Shown here: one piece after another, positions 25,589 to 33,665 of the stretch
Position numbering within the stretch: position 1 is the stretch's first letter
Layout of the letters: each line of letters starts with the position of its first letter
From: Flavobacterium flabelliforme
GTDB taxonomy: Bacteria > Bacteroidota > Bacteroidia > Flavobacteriales > Flavobacteriaceae
Direction of reading: 5' to 3'
NCBI RefSeq assembly: GCF_017948675.1
Contig: NZ_JAGFBU010000002.1
Location: 1 to 64,000, forward strand
Length of the DNA stretch: 64,000 bases
Program-made: the position numbers and the translations under genes
Notes under the pieces: generated by a model
What the model saw: the letters and a program-made list of their open reading frames with translations, nothing else
What the model was told of the DNA's origin: nothing
The model's database searches: none

Positions 25589-26815
25589 TTATACTAACTG
25601 TTTTAAAGCAATTTCGAAAGCAGTAGCACTAATATTTGTTTTTGAGCTATTTAGAGCATACGTCTTTTTCATAGCATTTTTGATCGTTTCTGAGGTATCC
25701 TGAAAAATTGCATCATCAGTCATTTCTACTCTTTTCTCCATGAAGTAAGCAAAAACACGAGCCATTCCACAATTAGAAATAAAATCAGGAATCAGACTTA
25801 CTTTTCTGTCTATATCTTCCATTATTGGCCCAAAAAAGATAGCTGTGTCTGCAAACGGTACATTTGCACCACAAGAAATTACTTCAAGACCATTAGCGAT
25901 TAAGCTGTCAATTTGAGATTGAGTAACCAATCTAGAAGCAGCGCAAGGAGTAAATATCTCTGCACCTATAGTCCAGATTTTTTGATTGATTTCTTCAAAA
26001 GGAATCATGTTTGCGGCAACTAATTTATTTCCATCCTTAGCAAGATAAAAATCTTTTATTTCTTCAAATGTATATCCATTCTCATTTATTATTCCACCAT
26101 CTCGGTCGATAATCCCAATTATTTTAGCGCCCATTCCGGCCAAATAATAAGCTGCAGCTGAACCTACATTTCCAAAACCTTGTATAATAGCTTTTTTTCC
26201 TTTTACATCACCGCCATAAATATCATAATAATTACGTACAGCTTCGGCAACACCAAAACCAGTAATCATATCAGCAACGGTATATTTACGAAGAATATCT
26301 GGAGAATATTTAGGATTTTCAATGACTTTTACAACTCCTTGACGTAATTGTCCAATTCTATTGATTTTATCGGCTTCTGTCGGTTTAAAGTGTCCGTTAA
26401 AAACACCTTCTTGTGGGTGCCATATACCGCATTCTTCAGTCATTGGAATTACTTCGTGGATTTCATCTACATTTAAATCTCCTCCAGTTCCATAATAACT
26501 TTTTAATAAAGGCGAAACAGCTTTAAACCAACGTTGTAAAACTCCTTTTTTTCTGGAATCACTAGGGTCAAAATTTATTCCAGATTTAGCTCCTCCAATT
26601 GCAGGACCAGAAACAGAAAATTTCACTTCCATAGTTTTTGCCAAGGACAAAACCTCATTCATATCCAAGCCTTTTCTCATACGTGTTCCACCACCGGCAG
26701 CACCACCACGTAATGAGTTAATTACTGTCCATCCTTCTGCTTCTGTTTCAGCATCTTTCCAATGGAAAACTATTTCAGGCTCTTTATTTTCGAATTTATT
26801 CAATAAATCTTTCAT
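25589..26815 (-). CDS. Glu/Leu/Phe/Val dehydrogenase
   Basis: A 408-residue amino acid dehydrogenase that interconverts an amino acid and its 2-oxo acid with NAD(P). The catalytic region has SLRGGAAGGGTRMRKGL with the lysine block FSVSGPAIGGAKSGINFDP, then TGGDLNVDE. The Rossmann motif is IQGFGNVGSAAAYYLAGMGA at about residues 214-233. The start is set at the ATG at 26815 (MKDLLNKFENK), since an upstream in-frame TTG at 26842 overlaps the -7 box TATATTTG (26840-26847). Length and motifs fit the glutamate-type subgroup better than the 350-residue leucine dehydrogenases. The physiological substrate is not settled. Confidence 0.9.
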   Translation of the reverse strand: MKDLLNKFENKEPEIVFHWKDAETEAEGWTVINSLRGGAAGGGTRMRKGLDMNEVLSLAKTMEVKFSVSGPAIGGAKSGINFDPSDSRKKGVLQRWFKAVSPLLKSYYGTGGDLNVDEIHEVIPMTEECGIWHPQEGVFNGHFKPTEADKINRIGQLRQGVVKVIENPKYSPDILRKYTVADMITGFGVAEAVRNYYDIYGGDVKGKKAIIQGFGNVGSAAAYYLAGMGAKIIGIIDRDGGIINENGYTFEEIKDFYLAKDGNKLVAANMIPFEEINQKIWTIGAEIFTPCAASRLVTQSQIDSLIANGLEVISCGANVPFADTAIFFGPIMEDIDRKVSLIPDFISNCGMARVFAYFMEKRVEMTDDAIFQDTSETIKNAMKKTYALNSSKTNISATAFEIALKQLV

Positions 26816-26839
26816 TTTTTGCGATATGTTTAATTTACG

Positions 26840-26847
26840 CAAATATA
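26840..26847 (-). promoter_or_regulatory. Sigma-A -7 box for the amino acid dehydrogenase gene
   Basis: On the minus strand this is TATATTTG, 24 bases before the chosen ATG at 26815. It supports the shorter start. Confidence 0.5.
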
Positions 26848-26901
26848 AAAAAGGAATCGTTCGAATTGCTTAATATTCAAAAAAAACAAAAAAGAATCTT
26901 T

Positions 26902-27486
26902 TTAGAATTTTCCTAACAAATCTTCTTTTAATGTTTTGTCTACAGGGTTTTCAGATAACCATATTCCGTAAAATGCTTTTTTAAATTCTAATCCAGTGAT
27001 TTTTCCTTTGTAGTTCTTGTTCTTAGTAATCCATAACGATTGGTCGTCCGGATTAAAGGCTAGTTCAAATACATCTCCTTTTTTAGTTTCCTCAGTACTC
27101 AATAAATCTTCCAATTCTTTAAGTTCTTTAGCAAATTTCAGGATCCCTTTTTCTCCAACTGATTTTTCCATCCCTTTTTCTAAAGCCTTAGACAGTTTTT
27201 TTGAAGTAATCAATCCCGATGATACATGTAATGCAATTGCCATTTCAAGTTCACTATCTAAAATTTGTTTAGCATCTTGAGATAAAACGGTTAAGTACAA
27301 TGCTTGAATATAAAGTTCAGTAAAAAATTTTGAACGTTGTCCAATTCCATTTAAGGATAATTTTTTTCCTTTAAACTCTAATGTTCTTGGAATTTCAACA
27401 CCATTAACAACGAATTTGTTTTGAGCAGTTGCGTTAGTAAATTGTAATGTGATAATAATCGTTAATAATGCTACTATTTTTTTCAT
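26902..27486 (-). CDS. Secreted chalcone isomerase-like protein
   Basis: A 194-residue exported protein of the chalcone-isomerase-like (CHI-fold, bacterial) group. The start is taken at the ATG at 27486, which gives the signal peptide MKKIVALLTIIITLQFTNATAQ. The mature part begins NKFVVNGVEIPRTLEFKGKK and contains LNGIGQRSKFFTELYIQALY, the characteristic opening of this family. Mid-region LHVSSGLITSKKLSKALEKG and the late GKITGLEFKKAFYGIWL also fit. Bacterial members lack demonstrated flavonoid isomerase activity and may bind fatty acids or other lipids; the function here is unknown. Confidence 0.8.
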   Translation of the reverse strand: MKKIVALLTIIITLQFTNATAQNKFVVNGVEIPRTLEFKGKKLSLNGIGQRSKFFTELYIQALYLTVLSQDAKQILDSELEMAIALHVSSGLITSKKLSKALEKGMEKSVGEKGILKFAKELKELEDLLSTEETKKGDVFELAFNPDDQSLWITKNKNYKGKITGLEFKKAFYGIWLSENPVDKTLKEDLLGKF

Positions 27487-27529
27487 ATTAAGGGATTTAA
27501 GTTTTTTATTCAATTTTAAAATTGACCTG

Positions 27530-27537
27530 CAAATTTA
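27530..27537 (-). promoter_or_regulatory. Sigma-A -7 box for the chalcone isomerase-like gene
   Basis: On the minus strand this reads TAAATTTG, 43 bases before the ATG at 27486. No TTG is found at normal spacing. Confidence 0.45.
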
Positions 27538-28013
27538 CTATAAACTTACAATAAAAGTAATTATTTTCTTTAAAAAAAGTTACAATTAATGAATATGTTT
27601 AATTTTAGCTTAAAAAATAAAAAATACTAACTTATATCCCATAAACATTACTAGACTGTAAAATTTATAGACTCATAATACTTTTTTAATCACCGGGATT
27701 TGTAGTTTTAATATTTCTTTTGAAGAGCTCTAATGTGAATTAGTGTAGTTTTTACCATTTTAAACAACTTCTTTGTATGGGATTATGGAACAATATTATT
27801 GAAAATTATCGCCAAACAAACGAATTGTTTCATTTAAAAGAAATGAGAAACACTATTTTGTTTGAATGTTTTGTTTAAGAAATGGAGGGCTTATTTTATG
27901 ATTGTTTTATCAGTTTCGCTTTTAGATCAAATTGTCTTGCTTAATGAGTTGCAATGCAAGGCTTCTTCGATCACAAAGTTTTGTTTAAACAATAGCTAAA
28001 TTCACGAAATCGT
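27538..28013. other. Gene-free intergenic stretch upstream of acyl-CoA dehydrogenase
   Basis: About 475 AT-rich bases with no recognisable gene or RNA. A 33-codon frame from ATG at 27777 (MGLWNNIIENYRQTNELFHL...) is the only short frame of note, and I cannot support it as a gene. The stretch could be decayed coding sequence, but I did not recognise a family in any frame. Confidence 0.4.
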
Positions 28014-28043
28014 TTGAAATTTGATATTAAATAATTACTTTTG
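28014..28043 (+). promoter_or_regulatory. Promoter of the acyl-CoA dehydrogenase gene
   Basis: TTG (28014-28016), exactly 19 bases, then TACTTTTG (28036-28043). This is a full consensus match, with a predicted leader of about 33 bases to the ATG at 28082. Confidence 0.78.
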
Positions 28044-28081
28044 AGGATCAAATTTAAGAACATTTAATTTACAATAATAAT

Positions 28082-29221
28082 ATGGATTTTAATCTAACCG
28101 AAGAACAAATAATGATTCAACAAGCTGCTAAAGATTTTGCTGTTGCAGAATTATTACCAGGAGTTATAGAAAGGGATGAACATTCTAAATTCCCTACCGA
28201 GCAAGTCAAAATGATGGCTGAACTTGGTTTTATGGGAATGATGGTAGATCCTAAATATGGTGGTTCGGGTTTAGATAGTGTTTCGTATGTGTTGGCCATG
28301 ACTGAAATTGCTAAAGTAGACGCTTCAGCTGCAGTGATCATGTCGGTAAATAATTCGCTTGTTTGTGCAGGTATGGAAAAATACTGTAACGAAGAACAAA
28401 AAATGAAATATTTAGTGCCACTTGCAAAAGGGGAAGTAATTGGCGCTTTTTGTCTTTCTGAGCCAGAAGCTGGTAGTGATGCCACTTCGCAAAAGACTAC
28501 AGCAATTGATATGGGAGACCATTATTTGTTGAACGGTACAAAAAACTGGATTACAAATGGATCAACTGCATCTACGTATTTAGTGATAGCACAAACTGAT
28601 GTAGAAAAAAAGCATAAAGGAATAAATGCATTTATAGTTGAAAAAGGTTGGGCTGGTTTTGATATTGGACCAAAAGAAAGAAAAATGGGAATTCGCGGAA
28701 GTGACACTCACTCTTTGTTGTTTAATGATGTGAAAGTTCCAAAAGAAAATAGAATTGGCGAAGATGGTTTTGGTTTTGCATTTGCTATGAATGTATTGAA
28801 TGGCGGAAGAATAGGAATTGCGTCGCAAGCTTTAGGAATTGCAACCGGAGCTTATGAAATTGCTTTAAAATATGCTCAAGAACGAAAAGCTTTTGGTAAA
28901 GAAATTTTTCAGCACCAAGCAATTGCTTTTAAATTAGCGGATATGTACGTTAAAGTTACTGCAGCAAAATTATTAGTAATGAAAGCTGCTTGCGAAAAAG
29001 ATGAAGGTAAAGATATTGCACATTCTGGAGCAATGGCAAAATTATATGCGTCAGAGATTGCGCTTGAAGTTGCTAATGAAGCTGTTCAAATTCATGGTGG
29101 TAACGGATATGTTGCTGAATATCATGTGGAGAGAATGATGCGTGATTCTAAAATTACACAAATTTATGAAGGTACTTCAGAGATTCAAAGAATTGTAATT
29201 TCTAGAGGTTTGGTTTCTTAA
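28082..29221 (+). CDS. Acyl-CoA dehydrogenase
   Basis: A 379-residue flavoprotein that introduces the alpha-beta double bond into acyl-CoA in fatty acid or branched-chain amino acid breakdown. The N-terminal helical domain starts MDFNLTEEQIMIQQ. The signature AFCLSEPEAGSDATSQKTTA lies at about residues 121-140, the middle beta domain has NGTKNWITNG, and the C-terminal domain has QAIAFKLADM and EAVQIHGGNGY. The catalytic base is Glu363 in IYEGTSEIQR, the position used by short- and medium-chain enzymes. It is monocistronic with its own promoter and terminator. Butyryl or short-branched acyl-CoA are the likeliest substrates, by inference. Confidence 0.94.
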   Translation: MDFNLTEEQIMIQQAAKDFAVAELLPGVIERDEHSKFPTEQVKMMAELGFMGMMVDPKYGGSGLDSVSYVLAMTEIAKVDASAAVIMSVNNSLVCAGMEKYCNEEQKMKYLVPLAKGEVIGAFCLSEPEAGSDATSQKTTAIDMGDHYLLNGTKNWITNGSTASTYLVIAQTDVEKKHKGINAFIVEKGWAGFDIGPKERKMGIRGSDTHSLLFNDVKVPKENRIGEDGFGFAFAMNVLNGGRIGIASQALGIATGAYEIALKYAQERKAFGKEIFQHQAIAFKLADMYVKVTAAKLLVMKAACEKDEGKDIAHSGAMAKLYASEIALEVANEAVQIHGGNGYVAEYHVERMMRDSKITQIYEGTSEIQRIVISRGLVS

Positions 29222-29242
29222 AACCTTCTTTTTTATATAACG

Positions 29243-29278
29243 AAAACCCTTTCTAATTTGGTTAGAAAGGGTTTTTTT
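29243..29278 (+). terminator. Terminator of the acyl-CoA dehydrogenase gene
   Basis: A 14-bp perfect stem (29243-29256 with 29262-29275) with a 5-base loop runs into a T tract. Confidence 0.93.
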
Positions 29279-29529
29279 AGTTCTTTTTTTTGTTTCTTTT
29301 CAAAGAACAAATACGCAAATCGAAGTTGTAAAACGATTTATATTTATAAAAGAGTCAACCATGAAACTTTATAAAACCATTAAAGGAATTAAGTTGTTTA
29401 AGTCTTGTGAAACTTAATACTCTAGATGGTAAAAAAATACAACTAATTTAGATCACTTAGTGGCGTCGTGCCTATTAAATATTTCTATGTACTTTAAACG
29501 GAAATAAATAATTGTAAATTCAACTCGTA
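29279..29529. other. Intergenic stretch with no recognised feature
   Basis: About 250 AT-rich bases between the acyl-CoA dehydrogenase terminator and the GNAT gene stop. Only trivial short frames are present. No hairpin with a T tract marks the end of the minus-strand GNAT transcript. Confidence 0.4.
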
Positions 29530-30096
29530 CTAAACCTTTTGATTCATATCATAAGCTAAAATGTAATATTCATTGTTATTGAAATTAAAATCAGCAATAA
29601 TGTTCCATTTTAGTTTTTCAGTATGCGCTTTACGAGATGGAATATTCGTTTTATTGATAAATGTTAGACTCAATGGATATTTGTTCATCATGTTTATTCT
29701 CATGAATTCAAAGAAAGGAAGGATCAAGCCTTTTCCTCTGTAATCCTTATGAATGCATACTGGTCCGTATTGAAAACTATTTGTTGTTGTAAAACTAAAG
29801 TCTAAAAAATTAAGGTCAGTAAGTAATGTTATCATGTGTTCAAAAATCGGCCATTGAGCAAAAAATGTCCAACTTCCCGTAAAAATATAAGCGATAATTA
29901 TACCATTGTCTTTTGTAACAAATAGATTTTGGGCTTCAATAACTTCTGTTAATTGAGCGATAGTAAATGGGGTAGTAACAAATCCACCTTTTTTGTCTTC
30001 TTCTGATAAATTAGAAACTAAATATAATTCTTGTAGTGCTAGTACGCCATCGATGTCTTTTAGTGTAGCTATTTCAAAATTTATGTTATCCTTCAT
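29530..30096 (-). CDS. GNAT family N-acetyltransferase
   Basis: A 188-residue acetyl-CoA-dependent acyltransferase of the GNAT fold. It begins with the typical IATLKDIDGVLALQELYL. The acetyl-CoA-binding motif A is visible as YGPVCIHKDYRGKGLILPFF at about residues 123-142, and a late SRKAHTEKLKWNIIADF fits the C-terminal strand and helix. It has no fused domains and no signal peptide. The acceptor cannot be inferred, and the neighbours are functionally unrelated. It is divergent from the SDR gene, 129 bases apart. Confidence 0.82.
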   Translation of the reverse strand: MKDNINFEIATLKDIDGVLALQELYLVSNLSEEDKKGGFVTTPFTIAQLTEVIEAQNLFVTKDNGIIIAYIFTGSWTFFAQWPIFEHMITLLTDLNFLDFSFTTTNSFQYGPVCIHKDYRGKGLILPFFEFMRINMMNKYPLSLTFINKTNIPSRKAHTEKLKWNIIADFNFNNNEYYILAYDMNQKV

Positions 30097-30136
30097 TTAA
30101 TTTTTATTTTTGTAAGCGCGTTGTATCAAAATTAAC

Positions 30137-30168
30137 CAAAATTATAATATTACTCACTCTAAAATCAA
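30137..30168 (-). promoter_or_regulatory. Promoter of the GNAT gene
   Basis: On the minus strand TTG (30166-30168) is followed after 21 bases by TAATTTTG (30137-30144). A second TAATTTTG copy lies 10 bases further downstream (30127-30134). The predicted leader is about 35 bases. Confidence 0.6.
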
Positions 30169-30213
30169 AAAACAATCCTGAGTTTTAAGTACTGCTGTTT
30201 TGTCAATTTTACT

Positions 30214-30221
30214 TATTTTTG
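30214..30221 (+). promoter_or_regulatory. -7 box 4 nt before the SDR start codon
   Basis: TATTTTTG is a full -7 match that ends exactly 4 bases before the ATG at 30226. Transcription should begin at or next to the start codon, predicting a leaderless mRNA. A correctly spaced TTG is absent. Confidence 0.6.
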
Positions 30222-30225
30222 CTTT

Positions 30226-30903
30226 ATGAAAAATATTATAATTACAGGAACGAGTAGAGGAATAGGTCATGAATTAGCCCTGCAATTTGCAAATGCTGGA
30301 CATCAAGTTTTAGCTATTTCTAGAAAAGTTCCACAGACTTTACTGGGGAACAAAAATATCACTTGTCTATCCGTTGATTTATCTAATGAATTGGAACTAG
30401 CTAAAGTTAGTGATTTTGTTTCTAAAACCTGGAAACAAATAGATGCCATCATTCACAATGCAGGTAGTTTGATTTTAAAACCATTTTTAGAAACAACTCA
30501 AGAGGATTTTGAGAACATCTACAAAGTAAATGTTTTTGCTGTGGCTAATTTAACTCGTATTGGTTTACCTTATTTACAAAAAAACAGTCATGTTGTAGCT
30601 ATTAGTTCTATGGGAGGGATTCAAGGAAGCCTTAAATTTGCGGGACTTGCTGCTTATAGTTCTAGTAAAGGAGCCGTAATTACACTTATGGAATTATTAG
30701 CCGAAGAATACAAAGAGCGTGGTATTTCTTTTAATGTTCTTGCTTTAGGATCTGTTCAAACAGAAATGTTAGAAGAAGCTTTTCCCGGTTATCAAGCACC
30801 CATTTCTGCTAATGAAATGGCCGATTATATTTATAATTTCACTCTTACAGGAAATAAATATTTCAATGGAAAAGTGTTGCAAGTTTCGTCGACCAACCCA
30901 TAA
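30226..30903 (+). CDS. Short-chain dehydrogenase/reductase
   Basis: A 225-residue classical-type SDR oxidoreductase. The cofactor motif TGTSRGIG lies at residues 5-12, the HNAG strand at about 84-87, the catalytic serine in VAISSMGG at about 126, and the YxxxK pair in AYSSSKGA at about 144-148. The C-terminus is short, so the substrate loop is reduced. NADP preference is suggested by the Arg in the glycine-rich loop but not proven. The SprT-like gene follows after 13 bases, so the two are probably co-transcribed. The substrate is unknown. Confidence 0.88.
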   Translation: MKNIIITGTSRGIGHELALQFANAGHQVLAISRKVPQTLLGNKNITCLSVDLSNELELAKVSDFVSKTWKQIDAIIHNAGSLILKPFLETTQEDFENIYKVNVFAVANLTRIGLPYLQKNSHVVAISSMGGIQGSLKFAGLAAYSSSKGAVITLMELLAEEYKERGISFNVLALGSVQTEMLEEAFPGYQAPISANEMADYIYNFTLTGNKYFNGKVLQVSSTNP

Positions 30904-30916
30904 AAAGTAATCTGTT

Positions 30917-31519
30917 TTGAGTGAAACACTAGCAAGATATCTTCCCGAGCATGCTGTAAAACCAGTTTTTGATTTAATTGTCGCCAATCAAGTACATCTT
31001 AAGATCGTCAATGAGCGACAGACACGTCATGGTGATTACCGAAAAGGATTGAATGGCAAGCATGAAATAACAGTCAATTCTAATTTAAATAAATATAAAT
31101 TTTTAATTACACTGATTCATGAAATTTCACATCTAGTGGCTTTTGAAAAATTTGGACGAAACATAAAACCACATGGTGTAGAATGGAAATATTCTTTCCA
31201 ACGATTAATGATTCCTTATATTAGGCCAGAGATTTTTCCAAATCATTTATTGCCTTTATTGGCAAGACATTTTAAAAATCCAACTGCAAGTAGTGATACT
31301 GATGCAACTTTGGCATTAGCATTAAAACAGTTTGATCAGCAAAATGATATGAACTACGTTTTTGAGCTCCCTTATGGCAGTGTTTTTAGAATACAGAATG
31401 GGAAAGTTTTTAAGAAAATAGCAGTTCGAACTAAACGTTTTGAATGTTTAGAAATTAGTTCTGGTAAAATGTATTTATTTAATCCTAACGCAGAAGTAGA
31501 ATTACTGAAAACCAATTAG
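30917..31519 (+). CDS. SprT-like zinc metallopeptidase-fold protein
   Basis: A 200-residue member of the SprT-like family, related to the protease domain of Spartan. The zinc motif HEISH lies in TLIHEISHLVAFEKFG at about residues 70-85, and the third ligand is probably the histidine of KPHGVEWK. The rest is basic, in keeping with a nucleic-acid-associated role. Bacterial members have no firmly established substrate. The start codon is TTG at 30917, because no ATG or GTG lies in frame before the conserved N-terminal part (HAVKPVFDLIVANQVHLKIV). It lies 13 bases after the SDR gene. Confidence 0.82.
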   Translation: MSETLARYLPEHAVKPVFDLIVANQVHLKIVNERQTRHGDYRKGLNGKHEITVNSNLNKYKFLITLIHEISHLVAFEKFGRNIKPHGVEWKYSFQRLMIPYIRPEIFPNHLLPLLARHFKNPTASSDTDATLALALKQFDQQNDMNYVFELPYGSVFRIQNGKVFKKIAVRTKRFECLEISSGKMYLFNPNAEVELLKTN

Positions 31520-31585
31520 GCTCTTTAAAAGTAAATGATTACAGAGTTTTATTTGTAAGAAAAATTTCTAAGTATTTAAATTCAT

Positions 31586-31593
31586 TATATTTG
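31586..31593 (+). promoter_or_regulatory. -7 box for the small membrane protein gene
   Basis: TATATTTG is a full -7 match, 27 bases before the ATG at 31621. No TTG at normal spacing was found. Confidence 0.5.
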
Positions 31594-31620
31594 GCTTACA
31601 TTAATTTGCAGCCTCTCAAG

Positions 31621-32073
31621 ATGAAAAAATATTTAATGATTCTTTTTTTACTAGTAACGTTTTGCTTTAGTTATTCGCAAAAACGTGGGATTTATTTAAT
31701 GTCAAAAAAAGGAAATAGACAAACCTATCTACCCGAGAATAGAAGAATAAAAATAACACTCAACAATGGTAAAAAAATTGCTGGACATTTTACGATCTTA
31801 AACCAAGATACAATAATTATAAAAGAAGTTGAAATAAATCTTGATTCTATCATAAAAATTAGAAGAGCTTCAAACTTCTCTACTATATTAACACCTATTT
31901 CTGTAGCAAACGGTAGTGTTTTAGCTATAGTTGGTACTATTTTATTGAATTCGGGTAGTTATCTCGCCTCTGTAGGAACTGTTCCTCTTATTTATGGTTC
32001 TGTATTCATCATTGTGCCTTTAATAGGAAAAAAACACAGCAGTAAAAACTGGAATTATAAAATTGAAAACTAA
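31621..32073 (+). CDS. Exported hypothetical protein with Sm-like segment and hydrophobic C-terminal half
   Basis: A 150-residue protein I do not recognise. The start is the ATG at 31621, giving the signal peptide MKKYLMILFLLVTFCFSYSQ; an earlier in-frame TTG is rejected. A basic segment at about residues 21-45 leads into IKITLNNGKKIAGHFTIL plus NQDTIIIKEVEINLDSIIKI, which looks like a small five-stranded SH3/Sm-type barrel. A hydrophobic Gly/Ser-rich stretch at about 90-130 (GSVLAIVGTILLNSG, YGSVFIIVPLIG) should give one or two membrane helices. It converges with mlaF with 16 bases between the stops. No function is claimed. Confidence 0.7.
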   Translation: MKKYLMILFLLVTFCFSYSQKRGIYLMSKKGNRQTYLPENRRIKITLNNGKKIAGHFTILNQDTIIIKEVEINLDSIIKIRRASNFSTILTPISVANGSVLAIVGTILLNSGSYLASVGTVPLIYGSVFIIVPLIGKKHSSKNWNYKIEN

Positions 32074-32089
32074 ATTAATTTTTATTTTT

Positions 32090-32851
32090 TTATCCTTTTA
32101 AATACGCTTCCCTTACTTTTCTAAATAGATTAGATGAATATACAAAGGCAACTACAGCTTCGTTATCTGTCTTGAAAATTTCTTCTTTTGTTCCTTGCCA
32201 AGCTTTAAGGCCGTCTTTCAGGAATAAAATATTATCTCCAATCTCCATAACAGAATTCATATCATGAGTATTAATCACGGTTGTTATGTCGTATTCTTCG
32301 GTAATTTCTTTGATTAAATTGTCAATTAATGTTGATGTATTTGGGTCAAGACCGGAGTTGGGTTCATCACAAAACAGGTATTTTGGACGGTTCACAATAG
32401 CACGAGCGATTGCAACTCTTTTTTGCATTCCACCTGATATTTCAGAGGGTAGTTTATGATGAGCATCTTTTAATGCGACTCTTTCTAATACAAAGTCAAC
32501 ACGCTCTTTTATTTTAGCTTTATTGTCTTTGGTAAACATTCTTAACGGGAAGCCCACATTTTCGGCAACAGTCATTGAGTCAAACAAGGCACTTCCCTGA
32601 AAAACCATTCCTATTTCAGTTCTAAGATCTCTCTTTTCATCGGCACCTAATTCAGAATAGATTCTACCATCAAATTCAATTGTTCCTGACTCAGGAGTGT
32701 GAATTCCTAAAAGACTTTTTAGCAATACAGTTTTCCCTGACCCACTTTGTCCTATAATTAAATTGGTTTTCCCAGTTTCAAAAACTGTAGAAATACCTTT
32801 AAGGATTTTATTTTCACCAAATGATTTTTCTATGTTTTTTACTTCTATCAT
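32090..32851 (-). CDS. mlaF: MlaF-like ABC transporter ATP-binding protein
   Basis: A 253-residue ATPase of the Mla-type phospholipid transporter, which moves lipids between the inner and outer membranes. Walker A is GQSGSGKT at about 34-41, the signature is ISGGMQKRVAIARAIV at about 137-152, and Walker B is YLFCDEPNSGLDP. The H-loop is in VINTHDMNSV. The start is the ATG at 32851 (MIEVKNIEKSFGE), which overlaps the mlaE stop by 4 bases as ATGA, so translation is probably coupled. The usual substrate-binding MlaD partner is not encoded next to it. Confidence 0.9.
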   Translation of the reverse strand: MIEVKNIEKSFGENKILKGISTVFETGKTNLIIGQSGSGKTVLLKSLLGIHTPESGTIEFDGRIYSELGADEKRDLRTEIGMVFQGSALFDSMTVAENVGFPLRMFTKDNKAKIKERVDFVLERVALKDAHHKLPSEISGGMQKRVAIARAIVNRPKYLFCDEPNSGLDPNTSTLIDNLIKEITEEYDITTVINTHDMNSVMEIGDNILFLKDGLKAWQGTKEEIFKTDNEAVVAFVYSSNLFRKVREAYLKG

Positions 32852-33597
32852 GATCCTAGCAACAGTTGTGTTAATATATAATTGAAAAGTATGATTGAAA
32901 CTGATGTCCAAACAAAAGAAACCGTACTCGCTTTACCTACTTCAAGTGCGCCACCTTTCATGTAATAACCATGAAAAGAAGGAATTGTTGCTAATAACAT
33001 CGCGAAAATTAATGTTTTTATAAAGGCATAGATCACATGAAAAGGAATGAAATCCATTTGTGTTCCATTAATGAATTCCTGGCTTGAGATAAAACCTCCA
33101 TATACACCAGCCATCCATCCACCAAGAATACCCAGAAACATTGCTATACCAATTAGAAATGGATAGAGTAATAATGCAATTATTTTAGGGAAAACAAGGT
33201 AATTTAAAGCATTAACTCCCATAACCTCTAACGCATCAATTTGTTCTGTAACACGCATAGTTCCTATACTAGAAGTGATAAAAGAACCCATTTTTCCTGC
33301 CATAATTACAGAAATAAAGGTGGGTGCAAACTCTAATATTACGGATTGCCTTGTGGCAAAACCAATAAGATATTTGGGAATTAACGGATTAGTTAAATTT
33401 AGTGCTGTTTGGATGGCAACTACTCCTCCTACAAAGAAGGAAATGAAAGCTACAATACCAAGAGATCCAATTATCAAGTCGTCAATTTCTTTGAAGATTA
33501 AACTCTTCATAACGGACCATTTGGTTTGTTTGTTAAAAATTTCTTTAAGCATCAGGAAGTACCTTCCTATTTGTGATATATATCGAATGAGCATCAT
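32848..33597 (-). CDS. mlaE: MlaE-like ABC transporter permease
   Basis: A 249-residue permease of the MlaE/YrbE family (formerly DUF140). It has an N-terminal amphipathic helix and about five membrane segments. The family blocks TRQSVILEFAPTFISVIMAG and GSFITSSIGTMRVTEQIDAL are clear, followed by LEVMGVNALNYLVFPKIIA. It forms the membrane core of the lipid transporter with MlaF. The ATG at 33597 is used; a second ATG follows at once. A -7 box lies 26 bases upstream. Confidence 0.9.
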   Translation of the reverse strand: MMLIRYISQIGRYFLMLKEIFNKQTKWSVMKSLIFKEIDDLIIGSLGIVAFISFFVGGVVAIQTALNLTNPLIPKYLIGFATRQSVILEFAPTFISVIMAGKMGSFITSSIGTMRVTEQIDALEVMGVNALNYLVFPKIIALLLYPFLIGIAMFLGILGGWMAGVYGGFISSQEFINGTQMDFIPFHVIYAFIKTLIFAMLLATIPSFHGYYMKGGALEVGKASTVSFVWTSVSIILFNYILTQLLLGS

Positions 33598-33622
33598 AGT
33601 TTTGTGAATATGGGCTAAATTA

Positions 33623-33630
33623 CAAAAATA
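33623..33630 (-). promoter_or_regulatory. -7 box for mlaE-mlaF
   Basis: On the minus strand this reads TATTTTTG, 25 bases before the mlaE ATG. No TTG at normal spacing. Confidence 0.5.
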
Positions 33631-33665
33631 GTTATGAGTAATTGGTTAAGAGCGGTTAGTTTTCA

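Noticed and set aside
27777..27878. A 33-codon frame from ATG upstream of the acyl-CoA dehydrogenase gene
   Set aside because: It has no promoter at the right place and no recognised relatives, and frames this short are expected by chance in AT-rich DNA.
27976..27992. A 17-base identity with 529-545 around the palindrome GTTTAAAC
   Set aside because: In AT-rich sequence a few matches of this length are expected by chance in a 64-kb window, and the flanks do not match.
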